Origin: an uncultured Clostridium sp.
GTDB taxonomy: Bacteria > Bacillota > Clostridia > Lachnospirales > Lachnospiraceae
Direction of reading: 5' to 3'
Assembly (NCBI GenBank): GCA_900551135.1
Contig: URUX01000118.1
Span: 1 to 7,619 of the forward strand
DNA length: 7,619 bases
Part shown: in pieces, positions 1-5,938 of the stretch
Layout of the letters: every line of letters begins with the position of its first letter
Numbering within the stretch: position 1 is the stretch's first letter
The notes under the pieces: model-generated
What the model was told of the DNA's origin: nothing
What the model saw: only the letters and a program-made list of their open reading frames with translations
Databases searched by the model: none
Position numbers and translations under genes: made by a program

Positions 1-993
1 GACTTTCTGTTCTGCCAGTTTTAAAATTGCCGCTTCCAGGCCATTCTGCCTCATCCACAGTAAATCGCTGATGGTGCTTTTCGTCCCCGGAAGAATGACC
101 ATATCCACATTTCTCAGTTCCTCCGGCGAGGTCACAAAGGATACCCGAACACCGGGAATACAGGAAAATACTGCAAAATCCGTAAAATTGGAAATACGCG
201 GAAAACGAATCACTCCTATGGTGACCCATGCAGCCTCCGGTTTCCCGCTGCTTTCCTTTCCCTGATTTTGCATACATCCGCTCTGACTGTCTTCTTCTTC
301 AATTTGAATATCCATATAAGGCACTACTCCGGCAACCGGTACCTGACACAGGGTTTCCAGCATCTCAATCCCTGGATCTAATATCGATTTGTCTCCCCGG
401 AATTTATTAATAATCAGCCCCTTTATCCGGCTTTTTTCATCTTCTTCTAATAATGCCATGGTGCCGTACAACTGGGCAAATACGCCTCCACGGTCAATGT
501 CCCCAGCCAGAAGCACCGGAGCGCCGGCCATTTTCGCCATTCCCATATTGACAATATCATCCTGCTTTAAATTGATTTCTGCCGGACTTCCGGCTCCTTC
601 TATCACAATAATGTCATATTGCTCTTCCAGGCGTCGGTAAGATTCCATAATCTGGGGGATCAGCTTTTTCTTATAAGAAAAATATTCCCTTGCTGTCATA
701 TTTCCCTGAGGAATTCCCCTTACAATCACCTGGGAACCAGTATCGCTGGAAGGTTTTAGTAAAATGGGATTCATATCGGCTGAAGGTTTGATTCCAGCCG
801 CTTCTGCCTGAACCGCCTGTGCCCTTCCCATCTCCAGTCCTTCTTCTGTAATGCAGGAATTTAATGCCATGTTCTGGGATTTAAAAGGCGCAGCCTTATA
901 TCCATCCTGTTTAAAAATGCGGCACAGACCGGCTGCCAGCAGGCTTTTTCCCACATTCGACATCGTACCCTGAATCATAATTGCTTTTGCCAT
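1..993 (-). CDS. cobQ: Cobyric acid synthase CobQ/CbiP, N-terminal 331 residues (3' end cut by window edge)
   Basis: This is a glutamine-dependent amidotransferase that uses ATP to amidate side chains b, d, e and g of (adenosyl)cobyrinate a,c-diamide, giving cobyric acid in the cytoplasm. I read it by translating the minus strand from the ATG at 993; the frame stays open to base 1. The N-terminal ATPase domain opens with a P-loop-like motif, IQGTMSNVGKS (residues 7-17), followed by APFKSQNMALNS (about 35-46), EGAGSPAEINL (132-142) and GDIDRGGVFAQLYG (164-177). A polar linker (about 232-252) leads into the start of the class I glutamine amidotransferase domain, with VDMVILPGTKST near 296-307. 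Full-length members have about 490-510 residues, so the catalytic Cys and His of the glutaminase half lie outside the window. The start follows the cobD stop by two bases and has GGAGA six bases upstream. P-loop spacing and context separate it clearly from CobB/CbiA. Confidence 0.97.
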   Translation of the reverse strand, partial: MAKAIMIQGTMSNVGKSLLAAGLCRIFKQDGYKAAPFKSQNMALNSCITEEGLEMGRAQAVQAEAAGIKPSADMNPILLKPSSDTGSQVIVRGIPQGNMTAREYFSYKKKLIPQIMESYRRLEEQYDIIVIEGAGSPAEINLKQDDIVNMGMAKMAGAPVLLAGDIDRGGVFAQLYGTMALLEEDEKSRIKGLIINKFRGDKSILDPGIEMLETLCQVPVAGVVPYMDIQIEEEDSQSGCMQNQGKESSGKPEAAWVTIGVIRFPRISNFTDFAVFSCIPGVRVSFVTSPEELRNVDMVILPGTKSTISDLLWMRQNGLEAAILKLAEQKV

Positions 994-995
994 AA

Positions 996-2060
996 TCATT
1001 CTCCAATCACAGCCCTTACAGACTGTAAAAACTGTTTGTTTTCCTCTCTGGTTCTTACACAAATCCGGTAATAGCTTCCATTTAAACCCTGATAATTTTT
1101 ACAGGAACGAATCAAAATCCCCTTTTCCAGCATCTGCCCATAAAGCTTCTCTGGTTCCTGATTTGTATCCTTAAAAAACAGGTAATTGGCTCTGGAATCC
1201 CAGACCAGAAAGCCAAGTGCTTCCAGCCCTTTTTTTAAATAGTCCCTCTCACACCGGATCAATTTTCTGGTGGTTTCTACATAATCCCTTTCCTTTAACG
1301 CTGCAGTTCCTGCTTCCTGGGCCAGTACAGACACACTCCACGGCTGTCTGACCTTCCTGACTGATTCCAGTATTTCTTTGCTGCTGCAAAGGCCGTATCC
1401 CAGCCGCAGCCCAGCCATTCCGTACATCTTTGTAAAAGCTTTTATTACCACTGTATTCGGAAACTCTCCCAGCCGCGGAATGATGCTGCACCTTTCCGGT
1501 TTATCTAAAAAATCGCAGAAACATTCATCTACAGCCAGAATCATTCCATTATCCTGACACACTTCTGCAATTTTTAATACGTCCGGACTGTCCAGGACAA
1601 GGCCTGTCGGATTATTGGGATTGCATAAAAAAACCATGGTTTTTCCTGTACAGTTTTCCTTCAGGAAACTGCAAAACCGGGCTGTATCCAAGGCATATCC
1701 GTCTTCTTCTCCCAATTCAAAATACTGGATATCACATCCGGCAGCCGCAAGCGCACTGCTATATTCAGAAAAAGACGGCGATACCAGAAGCGCCTTATCC
1801 GGCCTGCATCCAAAAGCCAGCTGAAAAATCAAATCCGCCGCCCCATTACTGCAGACAATCCACTCCTCCGGCAGCTTGTGATACTCCGATAAGGCAGTCA
1901 CAAGAGTCCGGCACTGGCTGTCCGGATAACTGGAGCACAAAGAAATTCCCTTTTTTAAAGCTTCTTTCACTCCATCTGGAAGTCCCAGAGGGTTAATATT
2001 TGCGGAAAAATCCAGTTTCACTTTCTGACTGTAGATATCTCCTCCATGTCCGTATTCCAT
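996..2060 (-). CDS. cobD: L-threonine-O-3-phosphate decarboxylase CobD (PLP-dependent, HisC-like)
   Basis: This is a fold-type I PLP enzyme of the histidinol-phosphate aminotransferase family. CobD decarboxylates L-threonine phosphate to (R)-1-amino-2-propanol O-2-phosphate, the linker that CbiB joins to the corrin ring. Numbering from the ATG at 2060 (354 residues), the protein begins MEYGHGGDIY and then shows FSANINPLG. It has the NPNNPTG motif (147-153), the cofactor-ring Asp of AVDECFCDF (Asp178), the Schiff-base Lys in AFTKMYG (Lys211) and the phosphate-binding Arg in GLRLGYG (Arg219). Sequence alone does not fully exclude HisC, but the position between cbiB and cobQ and the N-terminal HGGDIY favour CobD. 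An in-frame ATG at 2069 would add three residues. I prefer 2060 because AAAGGA sits eight bases upstream of it, whereas the same AAAGG abuts the 2069 ATG. The cbiB stop overlaps the chosen start by one base (TGATG), which suggests translational coupling. Confidence 0.92.
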   Translation of the reverse strand: MEYGHGGDIYSQKVKLDFSANINPLGLPDGVKEALKKGISLCSSYPDSQCRTLVTALSEYHKLPEEWIVCSNGAADLIFQLAFGCRPDKALLVSPSFSEYSSALAAAGCDIQYFELGEEDGYALDTARFCSFLKENCTGKTMVFLCNPNNPTGLVLDSPDVLKIAEVCQDNGMILAVDECFCDFLDKPERCSIIPRLGEFPNTVVIKAFTKMYGMAGLRLGYGLCSSKEILESVRKVRQPWSVSVLAQEAGTAALKERDYVETTRKLIRCERDYLKKGLEALGFLVWDSRANYLFFKDTNQEPEKLYGQMLEKGILIRSCKNYQGLNGSYYRICVRTREENKQFLQSVRAVIGE

Positions 2061-3025
2061 CAAATCCATCCTTTCAAAGCGATTGCCAGATAAAGAGCCA
2101 GCATCAGGCCTTCTGCCCCAAACATAATCCTTCCGGCCCTTCTGATGTCTTCCGGCTCTGGCGGACGGATATCGTCACCAATATAGGGCTTTTGATGGAG
2201 TTTTCCAAAATACCAGGCATCTCCCGCCAGACGCAGATGAAGCGCTCCCGCAATGACGGCTTCTCCATGAGCAGAATTGGGGCTGGCATGGCAATACCGG
2301 TCTCTTTTATAAATCCTCCAGCCCTCTTTTCCATCATATCCCAGCAGAAAAGCAGACCCAGTCAGCAGCACTGCCCCCAGTCTGGCCGGAATGTAATTGC
2401 ACAAATCATCTAATCTGGCTGCTGCCCGTCCAAAGTACAGATACTTTTCATTTTTATATCCAATCATGGAATCCATTGTATTAACTGCTTTATAAAAAAA
2501 TCCTCCTGCCGCTCCAAATAAGGCCATATAAAAAAATGGGGCAATAACTCCATCCGAAGTATTTTCTGCTACGGTTTCCACTGCAGCGCGGGTAATTCCC
2601 GCCTCATCTAACCGTTCCGTATCCCTTCCTACAATCATAGAAACCAGCTTTCTAGCCTCCCTGACATCTCCTTTTTTTAAGGCTTTTCCTACTTTCCAGC
2701 TTTCGTCATAAAGGCTTCTGGCTGCTAACAGCTGGCCGCAGAACAGGCTTTCCACAACAAAGCCAAGTATGGGATGAACGTAATATGCAGCCTTTAATAC
2801 AAGCCATGGAATGCTGACTGATATCAAAACCACCAGGACTGTCAAAACTCTGCCTGCCCACAATTCCGCCTGTTTTCCTCTGTTTCCAGTCAGATGACGA
2901 AGGACTGTTTCCAGTCCTGTTATAACGGCCCCTATGGCTTGTACCGGATGGTAAATCCAATGGGGATCTCCGATTATCAGATCCAGAATACATCCTGCCA
3001 GCAAGGCTGCTGCTCTCTCTTTCAT
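2060..3025 (-). CDS. cbiB: Adenosylcobinamide-phosphate synthase CbiB (integral membrane)
   Basis: CbiB condenses adenosylcobyric acid with aminopropanol phosphate (made by CobD) to give adenosylcobinamide phosphate, at the cytoplasmic membrane. The 321-residue product has the family motifs in order: LDLIIGDPHWIYHPVQAIG near the N terminus (GDPHWIYHP about 19-27), VAENTSDGVIAPFFY (152-166), AVNTMDSMIGYKNEKY (about 180-195) and HASPNSAHGEA (246-256). PYIGDDIRPPEPEDI lies near the C terminus. Hydrophobic stretches at about 5-18, 59-80, 83-97, 162-177, 214-229 and 302-317 fit a multi-pass membrane protein. The frame can be extended to a TTG at 3037, but I chose the ATG at 3025: GGAGG lies five bases upstream of it and the extension would consume that ribosome binding site. 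The length is normal for the family. In some organisms the gene is named cobD, which should not be confused with the decarboxylase downstream. Confidence 0.95.
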   Translation of the reverse strand: MKERAAALLAGCILDLIIGDPHWIYHPVQAIGAVITGLETVLRHLTGNRGKQAELWAGRVLTVLVVLISVSIPWLVLKAAYYVHPILGFVVESLFCGQLLAARSLYDESWKVGKALKKGDVREARKLVSMIVGRDTERLDEAGITRAAVETVAENTSDGVIAPFFYMALFGAAGGFFYKAVNTMDSMIGYKNEKYLYFGRAAARLDDLCNYIPARLGAVLLTGSAFLLGYDGKEGWRIYKRDRYCHASPNSAHGEAVIAGALHLRLAGDAWYFGKLHQKPYIGDDIRPPEPEDIRRAGRIMFGAEGLMLALYLAIALKGWI

Positions 3026-3030
3026 GTCAT

Positions 3031-3035
3031 CCTCC
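3031..3035 (-). promoter_or_regulatory. Ribosome binding site of cbiB (GGAGG)
   Basis: A perfect GGAGG on the minus strand ends five bases before the ATG at 3025. It decides the cbiB start: the longer TTG-initiated reading would begin inside or before this motif and have no comparable site of its own. Confidence 0.8.
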
Positions 3036-3060
3036 AATATGTAACTTGATGCCTGATAAA

Positions 3061-3447
3061 CTACTTGATTCTCTGTCCGAGACCGCCGGTTACCCGCCAG
3101 ACCTGGTCAGCCTGTTCTGCCAGCATGCAATAGATCCGGCCGGTTTCTTCCCGCCATCTGCGCTGATACGCATCCACCGGAACGATGCCGGAGCCTACTT
3201 CTTCTCCAATCAGAATTTTATCGTTCCCATCTGACAAAAGCCGACTGACAAAGGATTCCTTTGAAAACCCGGCTGCTTCTGTTTTCATCATTCTGTCAAC
3301 CATAGCCGGAAGGTGAACACAATAAGAAGCGTGACAAAAATCCTCCCACCCGGCTGTTCTGCCGTCACACCAGTCTGCAGTTTTTCCTGCTATGGTTTCT
3401 GCAAACCGGCGTTTTCCCTGAAATGCGCCTCCAATAATCAGTATCAT
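3061..3447 (-). CDS. Short CobU-family P-loop protein (second CobU paralogue, 128 aa), exact role unknown
   Basis: This belongs to the CobU family (adenosylcobinamide kinase / adenosylcobinamide-phosphate guanylyltransferase) but is clearly shorter than the usual 175-190 residues. The N terminus MILIIGGAFQGKRRFAE carries a P-loop-like GGAFQGKR (residues 6-13). The C-terminal half has the classical CobU signature EEVGSGIVPVDAYQRRWREETGR (82-104 overall; EEVGSGIVP at 82-90) and ends in QADQVWRVTGGLGQRIK, like the end of enterobacterial CobU. Between these, only about 65 residues connect P-loop and signature. I cannot find a counterpart of the segment holding the guanylylated His (HH, residues 45-46 in Salmonella CobU). 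DGRTAGW (28-34) resembles the stretch just after that His. GGAGAG lies five bases before the ATG. The gene sits between cobS and cbiB with 42- and 35-base gaps, unlike the overlapping neighbours. It could be a nucleotide-binding partner, a regulator or a partial kinase; automated tools would probably name it a bifunctional CobU. Confidence 0.85.
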   Translation of the reverse strand: MILIIGGAFQGKRRFAETIAGKTADWCDGRTAGWEDFCHASYCVHLPAMVDRMMKTEAAGFSKESFVSRLLSDGNDKILIGEEVGSGIVPVDAYQRRWREETGRIYCMLAEQADQVWRVTGGLGQRIK

Positions 3448-3452
3448 TATTT

Positions 3453-3458
3453 CTCTCC
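3453..3458 (-). promoter_or_regulatory. Ribosome binding site of the short CobU paralogue (GGAGAG)
   Basis: GGAGAG on the minus strand is followed by AAATA and the ATG at 3447. This is good spacing for independent initiation, and it fixes the start of a gene whose N terminus matters for recognising its P-loop. Confidence 0.7.
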
Positions 3459-3471
3459 ATTATAATCCTTG

Positions 3472-3485
3472 AACCTGTAACCTGT
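3472..3485 (-). repeat. Tandem 7-base direct repeat (ACAGGTT x2) between cobS and the CobU paralogue
   Basis: The 42-base gap after cobS holds two adjacent copies of ACAGGTT on the minus strand. There is no dyad symmetry or T-tract that would make it a terminator. It may be chance; I assign no function. Confidence 0.45.
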
Positions 3486-3489
3486 CTTA

Positions 3490-4305
3490 TCAAAAAAGCT
3501 GAAAACCAACAGTCAAAACCAGCAGACCGGCTGCCTCGCTGACCTGTAAAAACCATCCTGCCAGATCTCCCGTAATGCCGCCAAATTTCGTTTTCGACAT
3601 CCGGTAATACCAGTAAAATGCGGCTGCCTGACTGATTCCAGCTGCCAGTCCCAAAAATCCGGCTGTCCGGATTAATGCGGCCAAACACGCAAAAATCCAT
3701 ACTGTTAAACAAATCTGCACCGTTTTTTTCTGTGCGCTGTCAGCAAATGCAGCTGCCAGTCCCGTCCCTTTTGCACAGGGAAAGGATGCTACAGAAAGGC
3801 CGGAAAAAGCCCGTTCCAGAACAAATATCGTTCCAAAGGCCAGACACATTTGTGCGGAAGGCAGGTAAGAATCTCCCTTTCCCATAGCCATCTCTGCCCA
3901 CTGAACCATCAGTCCTGCATAGCAGAGCAGATAAACGCCGCATCCAATAATGGCAAATGCACCAGTATGGGGGTCCTTTAAAATCTCCAGTTTCTTTTCT
4001 CTGTTTCCATAAGAACTTAAAGCATCTATGGTATCTAAAAAACCGTCCATATGGATTCCCCCGGTAATCAGAATGGGAATTGCCGTTCCAATGAGTCCGG
4101 CAGATTCTGCTGAAAACCCTGCCCATTTTGCCAGCAAAAGCCAGCACCACATACCAGTTCCGCACAAAACACCTACCAGCGGAAAAAAGCAGAATACATA
4201 CCGCATTCTTTCTTTCGTCCATTCCACAGCCGGAACCGGGACTCTGGAATACATTGCAAACGCAATTACACATGAATACCATACATTCATCAGATTTTTT
4301 CTCAT
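3490..4305 (-). CDS. cobS: Adenosylcobinamide-GDP ribazoletransferase CobS (cobalamin synthase, membrane)
   Basis: CobS joins adenosylcobinamide-GDP to alpha-ribazole (phosphate), releasing GMP and giving adenosylcobalamin (phosphate); it is an integral membrane enzyme. From the ATG at 4305 the product has 271 residues, close to the usual 245-280. Visible signatures are FAMYSRVPVP near the N terminus, FFPLVGVLCG, GGIHMDGFLDTIDAL (HMDGFLD at about 85-91, the acidic metal-binding motif) and KDPHTGAF (110-117). FGGITGDLAGWFLQ is near the C terminus (GGITGD 242-247). Several long hydrophobic stretches fit a multi-pass membrane protein. The ATG at 4305 overlaps the cobU stop as ATGA, but AAAGGAG is only one base from it. 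An ATG at 4290 (MNVWYSC, 266 residues) matches the usual family N terminus but has a weak ribosome site. Reading further upstream to 4368 only adds a non-homologous extension inside cobU. Confidence 0.95.
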   Translation of the reverse strand: MRKNLMNVWYSCVIAFAMYSRVPVPAVEWTKERMRYVFCFFPLVGVLCGTGMWCWLLLAKWAGFSAESAGLIGTAIPILITGGIHMDGFLDTIDALSSYGNREKKLEILKDPHTGAFAIIGCGVYLLCYAGLMVQWAEMAMGKGDSYLPSAQMCLAFGTIFVLERAFSGLSVASFPCAKGTGLAAAFADSAQKKTVQICLTVWIFACLAALIRTAGFLGLAAGISQAAAFYWYYRMSKTKFGGITGDLAGWFLQVSEAAGLLVLTVGFQLF

Positions 4306-4844
4306 TCTCCTTTCAGCGTCAGAGGAATCCCGCAGACTACTTCCACTGCCCGATCGGCAATCTGGCACAGTTTCTGGTTAATTTTCCCCAACAGTTCCAT
4401 ATAATTCATGGTTTCTTCTGAATACTGGATTCCATCGGAAAAAACGTCGTTGGTCACAATAATTAAATCTTTTACCTGAGAAGAAAGGACTGCTATCCCG
4501 TGTACAATTTTTGCTTCAATCAGCCTGGCATTTTCCTCAGAGGCTCCGCCTTCCCAGGAAAAATACTCATTTGCCGTCAGATTGGATATGCATTCAACTA
4601 AAAGCGCCGAGTCTTCCCACTCTGTCCCAATACAGACTCCGGATAAGTCTTTCGGGCGTTCTATGGTGGCAAATCCTTTCCCTTCCCTCATCGCCCTGTG
4701 TCTCTCGACCTTTTGACGCCCTTCGTCGCCATATACCTCCATGGTAGCCAGATAATACCTGTGTTCTGCTTTTGTATTGCTTAAAAGCTGTTCCGCATAC
4801 CGGGATTTTCCGCTCCCGCTTCCCCCAATTACTACTGTAATCAT
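4302..4844 (-). CDS. cobU: Adenosylcobinamide kinase / adenosylcobinamide-phosphate guanylyltransferase CobU
   Basis: CobU phosphorylates adenosylcobinamide and transfers GMP to the phosphate, producing the adenosylcobinamide-GDP used by CobS. The 180-residue protein is full length. It has a P-loop GGSGSGKS (7-14), the segment YLATMEVYGDEGRQKVERHRAMR (31-53 overall) with His49 as the probable GMP-accepting histidine, and the Walker B-like LLVECISNLTANEYF (81-95). IIVTNDVFSDG follows at 128-138. At this last position classical CobU has TNEVGxGIVP; the FSDG form agrees with my recollection of clostridial homologues. The gene starts with an ATGA overlap with the cobT stop. AAGGAG lies 14 bases upstream, too far for an ideal ribosome site, so translation is probably coupled to cobT. 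It ends in an ATGA overlap with cobS. A second, shorter CobU-family gene lies downstream at 3447-3061. Confidence 0.96.
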   Translation of the reverse strand: MITVVIGGSGSGKSRYAEQLLSNTKAEHRYYLATMEVYGDEGRQKVERHRAMREGKGFATIERPKDLSGVCIGTEWEDSALLVECISNLTANEYFSWEGGASEENARLIEAKIVHGIAVLSSQVKDLIIVTNDVFSDGIQYSEETMNYMELLGKINQKLCQIADRAVEVVCGIPLTLKGE

Positions 4845-5938
4845 AGCAAATGCTCATACTCCTTAACATCAATCTCCTGAAAGGTGCTCATCTGGTGATA
4901 TACCGTACAGGCCATATCTAAAAGAGGGAAAAACGCCACAGCTCCTGTCCCCTCTCCCAGACACATGTTTCCGTAAATCACCGGTTTTAATCCCAATGCA
5001 TCCAGTACCATTTTTCCAGCAGGTTCTGCCGAAACATGGGAAGCCAGTAAAAAATCTGAAACTTCCGGACAGATAGATGCTGCTGCCAGCGCAGCTGCAC
5101 CTGAAATAAATCCATCCAGCACCACTGGTATTCTGTAAACCGCTCCGCCAATTATAACTCCTGTCAGTCCGGCCAAATCAAAACCTCCTACTTTAGCCAG
5201 CACATCAAGGCCGTCTGACCGATCGGGCCTGTTTTTTTCAATTCCCTCTTTTATCACCTGAATCTTTCGGCCCAGTCCTCTGCTGTCCAGTCCGGCTCCT
5301 CTTCCGGTGACTGTTTCCGGCGGCACTCCCAGCAGTACGGACACAACTGCGCTGCTGGTAGTGGTATTCCCAATTCCCATTTCCCCGGTTGCAATCAGGG
5401 AATATCCCTGCTGTTTCAAATGGGATACCGCCAGCATTCCTGTCTCTATAGCTTCTTCTGCCTGTTTTCTGCTCATTGCCGGACCATGGAGAAAATTGCT
5501 GGTTCCCATGTTTATTTTTCTGTCCCAGATGCGGACTGGTCCGTCTCCGTCAGGAAACGTTTTTTGCGTACCGGAAAGAACTGCTGCTACGCCTAAATCA
5601 ATGGGAACTACCTTTGCTCCAGCCTGCTTTGCCATCAAACAGACACAGCTTTCTCCTTTTGTAAAGTTTTCCGTTACAATTGCCGTAACATCCTGTCCGG
5701 TCTGGGTCACCCCTTCTTCTACGATTCCGTTGTCTCCACAGCAAATTACCACTGCCTTTTTATCCAGATTTATATCGGATGTTTTCTGAATTCCTGCAAT
5801 CTTAATAACGGCTTCCTCCAAAAGTCCCAGGCTGTTTAATGGCTTCGCCACACTGTCCCACCTGTTTTTCGCCTGGGCCATGGCTTTTTCATCTAATTTC
5901 TGTACCATCTTCAACCCTTCATTCAACCTTATCTCCAT
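4841..5938 (-). CDS. cobT: Nicotinate-nucleotide--dimethylbenzimidazole phosphoribosyltransferase CobT
   Basis: CobT transfers phosphoribose from nicotinate mononucleotide to the lower-ligand base, giving alpha-ribazole phosphate for CobS. The 365-residue product carries the family landmarks: RWDSVAKPLNSLGLLE (26-41), CCGDNGIVEEGVTQTGQDVT (66-85), LDLG-like PIDLGV (112-117) and GEMGIGNTTTSSA (185-197). It also has TGRGAG (211-216), KVGGFDLAGLTG (249-260) and the catalytic Glu of LGEGTGA (Glu329, equivalent to Glu317 of Salmonella CobT). Asn35 replaces the Gly usual in KPxGSLG. The ATG at 5938 overlaps the end of cobB by 10 bases and has AAGGGG seven bases upstream. A TTG at 5926 (GGAG six bases upstream) and an ATG at 5908 are possible alternatives, but the longer reading matches the family N terminus better. 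Which base is used as lower ligand cannot be read from this sequence. Confidence 0.96.
   Translation of the reverse strand: MEIRLNEGLKMVQKLDEKAMAQAKNRWDSVAKPLNSLGLLEEAVIKIAGIQKTSDINLDKKAVVICCGDNGIVEEGVTQTGQDVTAIVTENFTKGESCVCLMAKQAGAKVVPIDLGVAAVLSGTQKTFPDGDGPVRIWDRKINMGTSNFLHGPAMSRKQAEEAIETGMLAVSHLKQQGYSLIATGEMGIGNTTTSSAVVSVLLGVPPETVTGRGAGLDSRGLGRKIQVIKEGIEKNRPDRSDGLDVLAKVGGFDLAGLTGVIIGGAVYRIPVVLDGFISGAAALAAASICPEVSDFLLASHVSAEPAGKMVLDALGLKPVIYGNMCLGEGTGAVAFFPLLDMACTVYHQMSTFQEIDVKEYEHLL

Noticed and set aside
581..594. Perfect inverted repeat GCCGGA-ct-TCCGGC
   Set aside because: The loop is only two bases, there is no following T-tract, and it encodes conserved cobQ residues (EGAGSPAE), so it is not a terminator or operator I can support.
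71..640. Three short plus-strand open frames near the left edge
   Set aside because: All lie antisense to cobQ, which reads continuously on the minus strand from 993 to base 1 with conserved motifs.
2000..2413. 137-codon plus-strand open frame across the cbiB/cobD junction
   Set aside because: It is antisense to two well-identified genes, has low-complexity unconvincing protein composition and no family resemblance.
3026..3037. TTG-initiated extension of cbiB
   Set aside because: The extension overlaps the GGAGG that serves the ATG at 3025, and the added four residues have no family support.
3740..4282. 180-codon minus-strand open frame overlapping cobS
   Set aside because: It lies wholly inside cobS in another frame. 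The translation is rich in Cys, Arg and Trp with no recognisable motif, while the cobS frame carries full family signatures.
5307..5789. 160-codon plus-strand open frame
   Set aside because: It is antisense to the strongly conserved core of cobT, has no ribosome site I can support and no recognisable domain; it is a shadow of the cobT codon pattern.
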